Part shown: one piece after another, positions 33,769 to 42,217 of the stretch
Layout of the letters: each line of letters opens with the position of its first letter
How positions within the stretch are numbered: the first letter of the stretch is position 1
Notes under the pieces: model-generated
Seen by the model: only the letters and a program-made list of their open reading frames with translations
What the model was told of the DNA's origin: nothing
Databases searched by the model: none
Made by a program: the position numbers and the translations under genes
NCBI GenBank assembly: GCA_004555915.1
Contig: SFJM01000007.1
Location: forward strand, 1 to 64,000
Reading direction: 5' to 3'
Origin: Clostridiales bacterium
GTDB lineage: Bacteria > Bacillota > Clostridia > Oscillospirales > Butyricicoccaceae
DNA length: 64,000 nt

Positions 33769-35337
33769 TTACGGTTGTACCGTCTGTGGTGTTTCCATAT
33801 CCTTCCGCGGCTGGATTTCAGTCATTTGTCCGCTTTCCTTCTGTTCCCGCAGGGCACGCAGCAGGCGGGCCTTGCCACGGATCTGGTTGTCCGGGATGTT
33901 TTCCACATACAGGATCGGATCGGTGATAATACCCCGGGCCAGCAGATTGTCATTGGTCATGGTCTGCATGGTTTCCGACCAGTACGAGCTGGACCCAACC
34001 TCCACATTCAGTTCCAGTGTCGCCGTATCCAGCGTGTCAAAATCAAAGGATACCGCCGCTTCTTCTCCCGTGTCATCGGTAATGCAAACCGTTCTGGTGC
34101 CGTAATGGACACGCATCAGATCCACAAAAATCCGCACGCTGTCCTCTACAAAGCGGTAAAATTCCATTTTCACCAGCTCCAGCGGCGCAATGGTTGCCTT
34201 CTGTACTGTCACAATGGCGGAGGTGTTGTCCGGCCTGACATTGCCAAGGGTGGCATCGGATGCACCCATCAGCTCCATGGTATCCTTAATCATCTGCTCC
34301 AGCAGCGGCATGACCTGTGCGGAAATATCCGGTGCCTGGAATGCCGTGACAATCGCTTCATTGGGATTGCCCCGCATGCCGATGGCCTTGCCCACATCGG
34401 AGGAATAGCCGGAGGGGAACCGGGTCATGTCATAGATGATTTTGGGGAATGCCACATGCTTGATGCACTGCACATACATGGAATACAGCTTGTTGATGGC
34501 AATCTGGTTGGGGATTGCCTCGGTCACCGGCGCCTCGCCGTGGAAGCAGTTCTTCACCTTTATCCAGCTCATATAAGCCACCGGATACAGCCGGTATGGT
34601 GTCACGGTCTCCGGCATGATGACGGTATTCTGTGTGCACTTGAAAAAGGCAATGCCATCCTTTGTGCGCTCCATACGCAGCAGCACCGTGACCATATTGT
34701 CGGTATCTTCGGTCTGCGCGTCATACTGAGGCTCCAGCAGGCTGTCCGGCTGAATCGTTTCCGCTTCACTGCGGCTTAAGCCCCGCGCCATGGCTTCCTG
34801 CCGGACACTGTCCACCGACCGGCGCATGGAAATGATGATGTACGGCTGACGCTGCACCTCATCCACAGCCGGGTTGCCAAAGAAAATATCGGTATTTTCA
34901 ATGAGATCCACTTCAATATCCCCGGCAATGGGCTGGCCGCTCTCCCGATCCGGGTCAAAGCGGATATAAAAGCAGCCGTCACCATCCACACAGGCATTGC
35001 GCAGCATATAGCGGTTTTTGCTCTTGACCCCGGCGCGCTCGATCACCGATGCCACAGCCCGGTCAATCACCTTCTGCATGGTTTCCCCATCCGGCTCTGA
35101 CTGGAACGGCTGGGTGGTTACCGCGATATCATCGGATACCAGCATGGAAATGAACAGATTGACCACACGCCGCAGCACATTGAAAATCAGCGGGTCCAGT
35201 GTGGTGACATTCAGTCCCTCCCACTGCCGTCCGATGAAGAAATTCTCATTGGTTTTCACACGGTCATACAATCCAATCCGGTTGTTATAGTCCACACTCC
35301 GCTGGTATTCCTTCCAGACCGCATCAGCTGTCCGCAT
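33769..35337 (-). CDS. Phage portal protein (P22-like)
   Basis: A 522-residue protein. NFFIGRQWEGLNVTTLDPLIFNVLRRVVN (quoted as FFIGRQWEG, PLIFNVLRRV), FYIRFDPDRESGQPIAGDIE and PYRLYPVAYMSWIKVKNCFHGEAPV fit P22-type portals with a wing and stem domain (KLYSMYVQCIKHVAFPKI). It forms the dodecameric DNA gateway. The ATG at 35337 with AAAGGAGGAGG is chosen over an upstream frame. It overlaps the preceding small gene by 14 bases. Confidence 0.8.
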   Translation of the reverse strand: MRTADAVWKEYQRSVDYNNRIGLYDRVKTNENFFIGRQWEGLNVTTLDPLIFNVLRRVVNLFISMLVSDDIAVTTQPFQSEPDGETMQKVIDRAVASVIERAGVKSKNRYMLRNACVDGDGCFYIRFDPDRESGQPIAGDIEVDLIENTDIFFGNPAVDEVQRQPYIIISMRRSVDSVRQEAMARGLSRSEAETIQPDSLLEPQYDAQTEDTDNMVTVLLRMERTKDGIAFFKCTQNTVIMPETVTPYRLYPVAYMSWIKVKNCFHGEAPVTEAIPNQIAINKLYSMYVQCIKHVAFPKIIYDMTRFPSGYSSDVGKAIGMRGNPNEAIVTAFQAPDISAQVMPLLEQMIKDTMELMGASDATLGNVRPDNTSAIVTVQKATIAPLELVKMEFYRFVEDSVRIFVDLMRVHYGTRTVCITDDTGEEAAVSFDFDTLDTATLELNVEVGSSSYWSETMQTMTNDNLLARGIITDPILYVENIPDNQIRGKARLLRALREQKESGQMTEIQPRKDMETPQTVQP

Positions 35338-35530
35338 GTTCCTCCTCCTTTCCCGGGCCGGTATATGCCAGCAGTGCCGCAATATCCCGGCTCAGTGCGT
35401 CATCTGCATCGGCAGGACGGAAGGGTTCCTGTTTTTTCCTCCGCCGCGGCAGGTGCGGGATTCCTCTGGCTGCCCAGACGCCGCAGGCAAAGCACAGCAG
35501 GCTGCACAGGCAGCAAATTACATATTCCAT
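35324..35530 (-). CDS. Small membrane protein inside the phage module
   Basis: A 68-residue protein with an N-terminal Cys-rich hydrophobic helix (VICCLCSLLCFACGVW) and a basic then acidic tail. GGAGG precedes the ATG. It lies between terminase and portal; small proteins in this position are known in phages but this one is not recognised. It is not an obvious holin. Confidence 0.5.
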   Translation of the reverse strand: MEYVICCLCSLLCFACGVWAARGIPHLPRRRKKQEPFRPADADDALSRDIAALLAYTGPGKEEEHADS

Positions 35531-35540
35531 CGCTTCCTCC

Positions 35541-36848
35541 TTATCGTTGATAGGACAGAAAGGCATCCATATCGCCGTCATACTGTCCCGGCTTCCATGC
35601 CTGTCCCTGAGGCTGGATGGTGGCGGCAAAATACCGCAGCGCATCCGGCGCATGAGTCAGCTCATGGGGATGGTTCGCCGTATCATTGGGATTTTTTTCA
35701 TCCGCCGCCAGCATGGGCAAGGTGCGGATGAGATTTTTGCACACCGGGCTGATTTTCAGCTTTGCCGTCAGAATGCCCTGTTCATCGGTAAACGGGCGCA
35801 GGTATTCTTTGACGGCATACCAGCCGGGAATCCGTTCCCCCATGGCCTTATCAAAAAACAATCCGGCTTCGGCAAAGATATCCACAGCGGAACGTCCGGT
35901 TTCCTGCCGCCGGTTAAATAAATCCGGCGGAGCCAGGCGCTGGAAAATCACTTCATCACCGGTTTCCGCCCGGCAGATGGCCTCCGCCGCTTCGGAAATA
36001 ATCAGGCCGGACTGGTATACCTCCCGATATACCCATGCGGTGCCGTCCGGGGACAGGGCAATCCACAATGCTGCCAGCATGTCGAGTCCATAGTCAATGG
36101 CAAGATACCGTTTCCACCAACTGGGGAACTCCGGCGGCGGACATACATGCAGCTCGGGGGAAAATTCACAAAAATACTGCCCTTCAAACAAATCCCACTG
36201 TCCATACAGCAGGGCTTTGCGGCTCCGCTCGTCCAGCATTTCCAGCCGTCTGACATAGCCGGGGTCCTTTTGCATCAGGAAGGTATTGTCCTGTACCTTT
36301 GCGGGAAGAAACAGCTTTCCATCGTTTTCCTCTCCGGGAATCAGCACATCAATATACCGTGCCTTGACCCAGCTGTGGCCCACGCCCCCCGGATTGGTGG
36401 AGGATTTCACCTGCTTGGGATATGCATTCGTGCCGCGGATACGGGACAGCATATAGGTAAACTGGAATTTGGTAAAATGGGTCAGCTCGTCAAACCGGAT
36501 CACATCGTATTCCGCACTCTGGTAACGGGTCACATCGTTTTCACTGTCACAGTAGCCGAATTCAATGGTGGATTTGTTGCGAAAGGTCCACAAATGGCTG
36601 GTTTCCCCGTAGCTTCCCACCTCCTGCGGGTACAGGGTCAGGGAAACCTGAATCAGGGAGCGTTTGAGCTCCGGCAGGGTTCTTCTCAGAATCAGCTGGC
36701 GGGATGCAGGATACGTCAGGGCATAAATCAATGCGTCAATCAGCTGTGCATAGCTTTTGCCGCCGCCTGCCGCGCCGCCGAACAGGGTTTCCATGGCAGT
36801 GGAACGGATAAATTCCAGCTGCCGCCGGGTAACCGAAAGCTCCATCAT
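35541..36848 (-). CDS. Phage terminase large subunit
   Basis: A 435-residue packaging motor. The ATPase domain has a Walker A of GGAAGGGKSYA and the Walker B VIRFDELTHF, with the motif SSTNPGG as coupling region. The nuclease domain begins YLAIDYGLDMLAA with the first metal Asp and has later acidic residues (APPDLF, HAPDALRY). It pairs with the small subunit, overlapping it by four bases. Confidence 0.9.
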   Translation of the reverse strand: MMELSVTRRQLEFIRSTAMETLFGGAAGGGKSYAQLIDALIYALTYPASRQLILRRTLPELKRSLIQVSLTLYPQEVGSYGETSHLWTFRNKSTIEFGYCDSENDVTRYQSAEYDVIRFDELTHFTKFQFTYMLSRIRGTNAYPKQVKSSTNPGGVGHSWVKARYIDVLIPGEENDGKLFLPAKVQDNTFLMQKDPGYVRRLEMLDERSRKALLYGQWDLFEGQYFCEFSPELHVCPPPEFPSWWKRYLAIDYGLDMLAALWIALSPDGTAWVYREVYQSGLIISEAAEAICRAETGDEVIFQRLAPPDLFNRRQETGRSAVDIFAEAGLFFDKAMGERIPGWYAVKEYLRPFTDEQGILTAKLKISPVCKNLIRTLPMLAADEKNPNDTANHPHELTHAPDALRYFAATIQPQGQAWKPGQYDGDMDAFLSYQR

Positions 36849-37108
36849 TCCACCACCCGGAGAATCAGTTCAAAGGCCGACTCCGGCTTATCCTCCGCAT
36901 CCGGAACGGTCAGCTGTCCTTTTCCCACAGCCCGTTCCAGAATTTCCTTTGCAACACCTGCGCGTGCGGTTCCGCTGAGGGAATCATCCTCCAGCATGTC
37001 ACACAGGCATTGCGCCGCTTCCGGGGAATGTTCACACAGGATATCACGTACCACATCATTGTGTGTTTTTTTCCGTCTGCGGCTGTTTTTTGCTTGCGCC
37101 AAAGGCAT
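36845..37108 (-). CDS. Phage terminase small subunit (putative)
   Basis: An 87-residue protein with a basic N-terminus (RRRKKTHNDVVRDIL) and an all-helical body (GVAKEILERAVGKG), short for a small terminase but in the correct place directly before the large subunit. It probably recognises the packaging site. It is the first gene of the phage module. Confidence 0.65.
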   Translation of the reverse strand: MPLAQAKNSRRRKKTHNDVVRDILCEHSPEAAQCLCDMLEDDSLSGTARAGVAKEILERAVGKGQLTVPDAEDKPESAFELILRVVE

Positions 37109-37148
37109 ACCTCCCTTATGGTTTCAATTTTTGCAGCTCACAGGTTTT

Positions 37149-37176
37149 ATAATACGGTACGGTTTCCCGTTGTCTA
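37149..37176 (-). promoter_or_regulatory. Possible promoter of the phage module
   Basis: TAGACA (37176-37171), a 16-base spacer and TATTAT (37154-37149), about 40 bases before the first phage gene. Confidence 0.45.
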
Positions 37177-37220
37177 CCGCAACGAATTGACCGCCTGTGG
37201 AAAAATTTTTTCTTTTCCTC

Positions 37221-37249
37221 TTGACATCTGTATTGTATCGTTGTATTAT
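37221..37249 (+). promoter_or_regulatory. Promoter of the GntR-ABC operon
   Basis: TTGACA (37221-37226), a 17-base spacer and TATTAT (37244-37249). Confidence 0.8.
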
Positions 37250-37271
37250 TGTATCAATCAATTAGTACAAT
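37248..37271 (+). promoter_or_regulatory. Likely GntR (YtrA-type) operator
   Basis: The inverted repeat ATTGTA-N12-TACAAT overlaps the end of the -10 box. Additional TGTAT units precede it (37228-37246). Placement suggests self-repression by the GntR gene that follows. Confidence 0.55.
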
Positions 37272-37295
37272 AAGTCAAGATAAAGGAGGAAAACC

Positions 37296-37667
37296 ATGCA
37301 GTGGAATTTAACCGATGACCGTCCGATTTACCTGCAGCTGATGGATACCATTACACTGGCCATCACCTCCGGTGCATTGCCGGCAGGCAGCCGGCTGCCC
37401 TCGGTCCGCGAGCTGGCGGCACAGGCGGGTGTCAATCCGAACACCATGCAGCGTGCCCTGTCCGAGCTGGAGCGTTCCGGTCTGCTGTATTCCCAGCGCA
37501 CCGCAGGACGGTTTGTTACCGATCAATCCGTAAACATCACACAAAAGAGAAAGGAACTGGCTATGGAACAGATTCAGGCATTTCTGTCCTCCATGAAGGA
37601 CATGGGATATTCCATTGAGGAAACCATTGAACTGATTCGTCAGGCGGAAAAGGAGGAAGCAAGATGA
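37296..37667 (+). CDS. GntR family regulator (YtrA subfamily)
   Basis: A 123-residue repressor. The winged helix shows the classic GntR signature LPAGSRLPSVRELAAQAGVNPNT and MQRALSELERSGLLYSQRTAGRFV (quoted in parts). The short C-terminal helix (EQIQAFLSSMKDMGYSIEETI) is the YtrA-type dimerisation part without ligand domain. Such genes usually control the ABC transporter of the same operon. AAAGGAGG precedes the ATG; the end overlaps the ABC gene by four bases. Confidence 0.9.
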   Translation: MQWNLTDDRPIYLQLMDTITLAITSGALPAGSRLPSVRELAAQAGVNPNTMQRALSELERSGLLYSQRTAGRFVTDQSVNITQKRKELAMEQIQAFLSSMKDMGYSIEETIELIRQAEKEEAR

Positions 37668-38365
37668 GTGAACCGATTTTACAGTGTACCGGATTATGCA
37701 AATCCTATGGCAAAAAGGATGCCCTGCGGGATGTCACCTTTTCGCTGGAGCGCGGACGCATTGTCGGCCTGCTGGGCCCCAACGGCAGCGGCAAATCTAC
37801 CCTGATTAAGCTGGCCAACGGCCTGCTCACCCCTACTGCCGGCGAAATCCGCATTGCAGGCAACCTGCCCGGCCCCATCACCCATGCGCAGGTATCCTAT
37901 CTGCCGGAACGCACCTATCTGAGTGACTGGATGACTGCGGATGACCTGCTGAAGTTCTTTGCGAATTTTTATGCAGACTTCAATCTGGATAAGGCAGCGG
38001 ATATGCTGACCCGTCTGGGCATCAGCCCGAAGGATTCCCTTAAAACCATGTCCAAGGGCACCAAGGAAAAAATCCAGCTGGCTGTGGTCATGAGCCGTGA
38101 AGCTGACCTGTACCTGCTGGACGAACCGATTGGCGGCGTTGATCCCGCTGCCCGGGATTATATTCTCAATACGATTTTGACCAATTATAACGAAAACAGT
38201 ACTGTTGTCATTTCCACCCATCTGATTTCGGATATTGAAAAGGTACTGGACGATGTCATTTTTCTCCATCAGGGACAGATTACCCTGCATAAGACCGTGG
38301 ATGATATCCGTGAGGAATATGGCAAGTCTGTCGATGCACTGTTCCGGGAGGTGTTCGCATGCTGA
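37664..38365 (+). CDS. ABC transporter ATP-binding protein
   Basis: A 233-residue ATPase. Walker A is GPNGSGKST, the signature is the variant TMSKGTKEKIQLA and the Walker B is LYLLDEPIGGVDP, followed by VVISTHLISD with the switch His. The signature without LSGGQ is common in YtrB-type transporters. It is coupled to the GntR gene and to the permease. Its substrate is unknown; relatives respond to cell-wall antibiotics. Confidence 0.9.
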   Translation: MSEPILQCTGLCKSYGKKDALRDVTFSLERGRIVGLLGPNGSGKSTLIKLANGLLTPTAGEIRIAGNLPGPITHAQVSYLPERTYLSDWMTADDLLKFFANFYADFNLDKAADMLTRLGISPKDSLKTMSKGTKEKIQLAVVMSREADLYLLDEPIGGVDPAARDYILNTILTNYNENSTVVISTHLISDIEKVLDDVIFLHQGQITLHKTVDDIREEYGKSVDALFREVFAC

Positions 38366-39183
38366 ACAAGCTGATTGGATATGAATTTAAATCCACCCGC
38401 CGGATTTTCCTTCCGGCCTACGCAGTCATCCTGCTGCTGTCGATTGTCAATGGCATTTGTATGCTGCTGACCAATTCCATGGATACCATCAGCGCCCCCT
38501 TCGGCGTGCTGCTGACGGTGTACATTCTGGCACTGTTCGCCGTGTGCATCCTGACCTTTGCCTATATGATCAGCCGGTTTTACAAAAACCTGCTGGGCGA
38601 CGAGGGCTACCTGATGTTTACCCTTCCGGCACGCCCCTCCCAGCTGGTCTGGGCCAAGTGCATTACATCCTCCCTGTGGATGCTTTTCACCACCATTGTG
38701 TGCGGCATTTCCCTGTTTACGCTGATGGTTCCGATTATGCTTTCCGAAACCACCTCTGCGGATCTGACCATGCTCCGGCAGCAGCTGGCGTTCGGGATGC
38801 ATACCCTGTGGCAGGAATACAGCATTCATCTGATCTTTGTCCCACTGCTGGCAATTGTGCTCGGCATCATTTATACGGCAAACTTCTGCATGCATATCTA
38901 TGCGTGCCTGTCTATAGGCTCTCTCGCCAACAAGCACCGTCTGGGCTTTGCCTTTCTCGCGTATCTCGGCTTCGGTGTCCTGTCTGAAATCCTGATGCTG
39001 GTTTGCTCGAGCATCGCATCCCTGTTCCCATCCCTCAGCGTCAATCTTGACACGCTGATTCCCAACGCAACCGCACAGGTTTATGTTGCCATGCTCGGCT
39101 TCCTGCTGTTCTATGGCATCAAGCTGGCGATCAATTTTGTGATTACCAATTACATCCTGACCCGCCACCTGAACCTGCAGTAA
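38359..39183 (+). CDS. ABC transporter permease (ABC-2 type)
   Basis: A 274-residue membrane protein with six hydrophobic segments and a cytosolic helix LLGDEGYLMFTLPARPSQLVWAK (quoted: DEGYLMFTLPA) that is typical of the YtrC/D-like permeases. It overlaps the ATPase gene by seven bases, so the pair forms one transporter. A terminator follows. Confidence 0.85.
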   Translation: MLNKLIGYEFKSTRRIFLPAYAVILLLSIVNGICMLLTNSMDTISAPFGVLLTVYILALFAVCILTFAYMISRFYKNLLGDEGYLMFTLPARPSQLVWAKCITSSLWMLFTTIVCGISLFTLMVPIMLSETTSADLTMLRQQLAFGMHTLWQEYSIHLIFVPLLAIVLGIIYTANFCMHIYACLSIGSLANKHRLGFAFLAYLGFGVLSEILMLVCSSIASLFPSLSVNLDTLIPNATAQVYVAMLGFLLFYGIKLAINFVITNYILTRHLNLQ

Positions 39184-39213
39184 TTCATACCGTTTTATCC
39201 CCTGTACCACCCA

Positions 39214-39253
39214 AAAAAATCCAGCCAGGACCCGTTTCCCGGCTGGATTTTCC
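39214..39253 (+). terminator. Terminator after the GntR-ABC operon
   Basis: AAATCCAGCC and GGCTGGATTT form a 10-pair stem with a 14-base loop, followed by TTCC. Confidence 0.75.
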
Positions 39254-39358
39254 TGTATGCGGCGAAATCTGTCAAACCTCTGTACATCCTCCCTCCGGAT
39301 ATGGTAAGATAAGGGTAACAAAGCTTACTTCCGATACAGAGCAAGGAGGGGAAATACG

Positions 39359-40219
39359 ATGAAATGTCCGCATTGCGGTATCTATTATACGGACGGGGAA
39401 AAAGAATGCCCGGTCTGCGGCAAACGCCCCGGCATACAGGCTGCAAAATCTTCGGCACGCAAGTCGTCCGCAGGTACTTCCCATAAGGATGTACCCCACC
39501 AGCCAAAGAAAAAGCCATCCGCCCAGTCCACAGAACGAAAACAGACCTATGGAAACAAAAGCAGTTCTACCGAAGCCGCATGGCAGAAGGCATCTGCCGG
39601 ACAGCATACCCATGCCAATCCATTGGAGCCGAAACAGAAAAAATCCGGCTGCGGAAGCGGCTGCCTGATTATCCTCATCGTTTTTATCCTCATCACCGCC
39701 ATTCAAATCATCAGTGCCGTTGGTTTCAACGTGATGGCTAAACCGGAGGGTGTCAGTGAATTCATTTTCTCCTCATTGGAGGAGAGTGCTGAGGACATTG
39801 GCGAGGATGTTGACATCCAGACCGTCCTGACCGGAACCTGGCGCAATACCGACGGCTCGCTGACGCTGACCATCGACGAGGAAGGCGTGGTCACCTGGTC
39901 CGATGCTGACGGTATCCATTCGGATGATGTTCCGCTGTTTGAACGGCTTAACCTGACCGAAGACAACCAGAAGGAGTATTGCTCTGTGGATGAAATCAAA
40001 GACTATCCGCTGGATTCCTTTACCTATTATTCTATCTACGCAATGGCTGCCGAATGGGATGATGATGCTGAGCTGGATATGTGGTTCTACCTTCCCCAGG
40101 GCCAGCAATCCCCCGAAACCTTTGATTATTATGACTACTACGAGGAGGCATATGACACCTTTACCCGTGTCTCCGGCAGCACCGAGCCAATGCCCTCCGG
40201 TCCGGAACAGACCGCCTGA
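39359..40219 (+). CDS. Zinc-ribbon single-pass membrane protein
   Basis: A 286-residue protein. An N-terminal zinc ribbon (CPHCGIYYTDGEKECPVCG) is followed by a low-complexity Ser/Lys/Gln linker to about residue 95, a membrane segment after KKSGCGSGC (about 103-120) and an acidic extracytoplasmic domain of about 165 residues (TWRNTDGSLTLTIDEEGVVTW) that resembles small lipocalin-like repeats found in clostridial surface proteins. Function unknown. AAGGAGG precedes the ATG. Confidence 0.65.
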   Translation: MKCPHCGIYYTDGEKECPVCGKRPGIQAAKSSARKSSAGTSHKDVPHQPKKKPSAQSTERKQTYGNKSSSTEAAWQKASAGQHTHANPLEPKQKKSGCGSGCLIILIVFILITAIQIISAVGFNVMAKPEGVSEFIFSSLEESAEDIGEDVDIQTVLTGTWRNTDGSLTLTIDEEGVVTWSDADGIHSDDVPLFERLNLTEDNQKEYCSVDEIKDYPLDSFTYYSIYAMAAEWDDDAELDMWFYLPQGQQSPETFDYYDYYEEAYDTFTRVSGSTEPMPSGPEQTA

Positions 40220-40231
40220 ACGCAAAAAAAG

Positions 40232-40277
40232 AGCACCCAGACACAGCTTCCCATTGAAAGTGTCTGAGTGCTTTTTT
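40232..40277. terminator. Bidirectional terminator
   Basis: AGCAC and AGACAC pair with GTGTCT and GTGCT in a two-part stem with a 15-base loop; both strands end in T runs. It separates the convergent zinc-ribbon and YmdB-like genes. Confidence 0.75.
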
Positions 40278-40278
40278 G

Positions 40279-41070
40279 TTATTTTTCCGGTGTATATTCG
40301 GTTTCAATCCGTTGCACGCTCCTGCATCTGCCGGTGCTCTCGTCGATATCGAACACCGCGCCCTGCAGCACGCAGACCCCCTCCGCCGGTTCAAACCGGC
40401 TGGTCAGGTCCCCACGGAACATGGCAATCGACTGCTCCGACCGCACGCCCAGGACAGACCATTTGGGGCCTGTCATGCCCAGATCGGTGATATATCCGGT
40501 GCCTTTTGGGTTGACCCGCGCGTCCGCCGTGGGCACATGGGTATGGGTGCCATATACAGCGGAAACCCGTCCATCCAGATAATACCCCATAGCCAGCTTT
40601 TCCGAGGTGGCAGAGGCATGGATTTCACAGATAGCAATATCATACCGTCCTTCCTGCTCCCGCAGGATGCGGTCTGCCCACAGGAACGGGTTATCCGGGC
40701 CATACTGCATGTCACAGCGTCCGATCAGCTCAAACACCAGTACCCGCCATCCGGCGCTGGTATCAAAGATGCCATAGCCCTCGCCGGGCGACTGGGGTGC
40801 CAGATTGGCAGGCCGGATGATATACCGGTTGTCCTCCAGATATGGCACAATATTCTGTTTGCGGTAGGAATGGTTTCCCAGGGTAATCACATCCGCACCG
40901 GCGGCAAAAATACTGTCCGCCTGCCTGGGCGTGATGCCCACGCCGCTGGCATTTTCTCCATTGACAATGGTAAAATCCGCACCGGTTTCCCGCTTGATGC
41001 GGCGCAGCACATGCGACACGGTCAGCAGCCCGGGCTGTGATACCACATCACCCACAGTCAGAATTTTCAT
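40279..41070 (-). CDS. YmdB-type metallophosphoesterase
   Basis: A 263-residue enzyme of the TIGR00282/YmdB family, which hydrolyses 2',3'-cyclic nucleotides in Bacillus. It has ILTVGDVV, FTIVNGENASGVG, VITLGNHSYRKQN, the HASATSEK loop, GTHTHVPTAD and DLGMTGP. The family form D-H-A/G-E-ATSEK is E-I-H-A-S-ATSEK here, a mild change next to the metal His. Often placed near rny; here it stands alone. Confidence 0.88.
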   Translation of the reverse strand: MKILTVGDVVSQPGLLTVSHVLRRIKRETGADFTIVNGENASGVGITPRQADSIFAAGADVITLGNHSYRKQNIVPYLEDNRYIIRPANLAPQSPGEGYGIFDTSAGWRVLVFELIGRCDMQYGPDNPFLWADRILREQEGRYDIAICEIHASATSEKLAMGYYLDGRVSAVYGTHTHVPTADARVNPKGTGYITDLGMTGPKWSVLGVRSEQSIAMFRGDLTSRFEPAEGVCVLQGAVFDIDESTGRCRSVQRIETEYTPEK

Positions 41071-41146
41071 GATACTCTCCTCACATTAATCTGGTAAAAA
41101 AGGCGGCACAGAAGACCTCTATGCCGCCTTATGTACTTCGGTTTAC

Positions 41147-42106
41147 TCAATCAAACAGTGGGGAAACGGAAGATTCCTCATAAATACGTGCAATTGCCTC
41201 GGTAAATACCGGTGCAACCTGCAGCAGTTCAATCTTGTCAATGCGCTTTTCAGCCGGCAGCGGGATGGTATCCAGCAGGGTCAGCTTCTTGATCGGGCTT
41301 GCTTCCAGGCGCTCGATCGCCGGGCCGGACAGCACGCCATGGGTAGCGCATGCATAGACTTCCTTTGCACCGCCGATTTTAATCAGCGCCTCAGCGGCAT
41401 GGCAAAGCGTACCTGCCGTATCAATCAGGTCATCGCTCAGAATACAGATTTTATCCTTGACATCACCGATGATGTTCATCACCTCAGAGACATTGGCACG
41501 GGGACGGCGCTTGTCAATGATTGCAAGGCGGTAATCCAGCTTTTCACAGAACTTTCTGCAGCGGGTAACCGAGCCCAGATCCGGAGAGACGATCATCACA
41601 TCATCACGGCTGCGGCCGAACTTGCCTGCAATATACGGAATCAGGACAGACGCACCCATCAGGTTGTCCACCGGGATATCAAAGAAGCCCTGCAGCTGAT
41701 GTGCATGCAGATCCATGGTCAGCACGCGGTCAGCGCCTGCTGCGGTCAGGATATTAGCAACCAGCTTGGCAGAAATCGGGTCACGTGCCTTGGACTTTCT
41801 GTCCTGGCGTGCATAACCAAAATACGGAATAACAGCAGTAATACGGCCTGCGGAAGCACGCTTACATGCGTCAATCATAATCAGCAGCTCCATCAGGTTG
41901 TCATTCACCGGGCCACAGGTAGACTGGATGAGGAATACATCCGAACCGCGGACCGTTTCACCGATGGAAACGGAAACCTCGCCGTCAGCAAAGTGTCCAA
42001 CCTCGCACTTGCCAAGCGGCAGGCCCAGTGCGGATGCAATCTGCATTGCCAGTGCGGGATGCGAATTGCCCGCAAGGATCTTAATATTTTTACCGTGAGA
42101 AATCAT
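41147..42106 (-). CDS. prs: Ribose-phosphate pyrophosphokinase
   Basis: A 319-residue enzyme making PRPP from ribose 5-phosphate and [48 protein letters not shown] (in parts), [15 protein letters not shown] and the PRPP loop [15 protein letters not shown] are clear. The usual DDMIDTAGT is DDLIDTAGT. It follows the GlmU-like gene by about 110 bases, the same order as glmU-prs in Bacillus. GGAGG is 11 bases before the ATG. Confidence 0.95.
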   Translation of the reverse strand: MISHGKNIKILAGNSHPALAMQIASALGLPLGKCEVGHFADGEVSVSIGETVRGSDVFLIQSTCGPVNDNLMELLIMIDACKRASAGRITAVIPYFGYARQDRKSKARDPISAKLVANILTAAGADRVLTMDLHAHQLQGFFDIPVDNLMGASVLIPYIAGKFGRSRDDVMIVSPDLGSVTRCRKFCEKLDYRLAIIDKRRPRANVSEVMNIIGDVKDKICILSDDLIDTAGTLCHAAEALIKIGGAKEVYACATHGVLSGPAIERLEASPIKKLTLLDTIPLPAEKRIDKIELLQVAPVFTEAIARIYEESSVSPLFD

Positions 42107-42217
42107 AATTCATGTATCCTCCTGCATCTTGAAAAAAATTCCCTTTAACACACCAGAGTCTTTCCGGTCCGTTTTGCTCCAACTCTATCTGTATCTATAT
42201 CTATTTTTTACAGTGAA

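Noticed and set aside
29215..37295. Attachment-site repeats flanking the phage module
   Set aside because: I looked for direct repeats at both borders and found none I could trust by eye.
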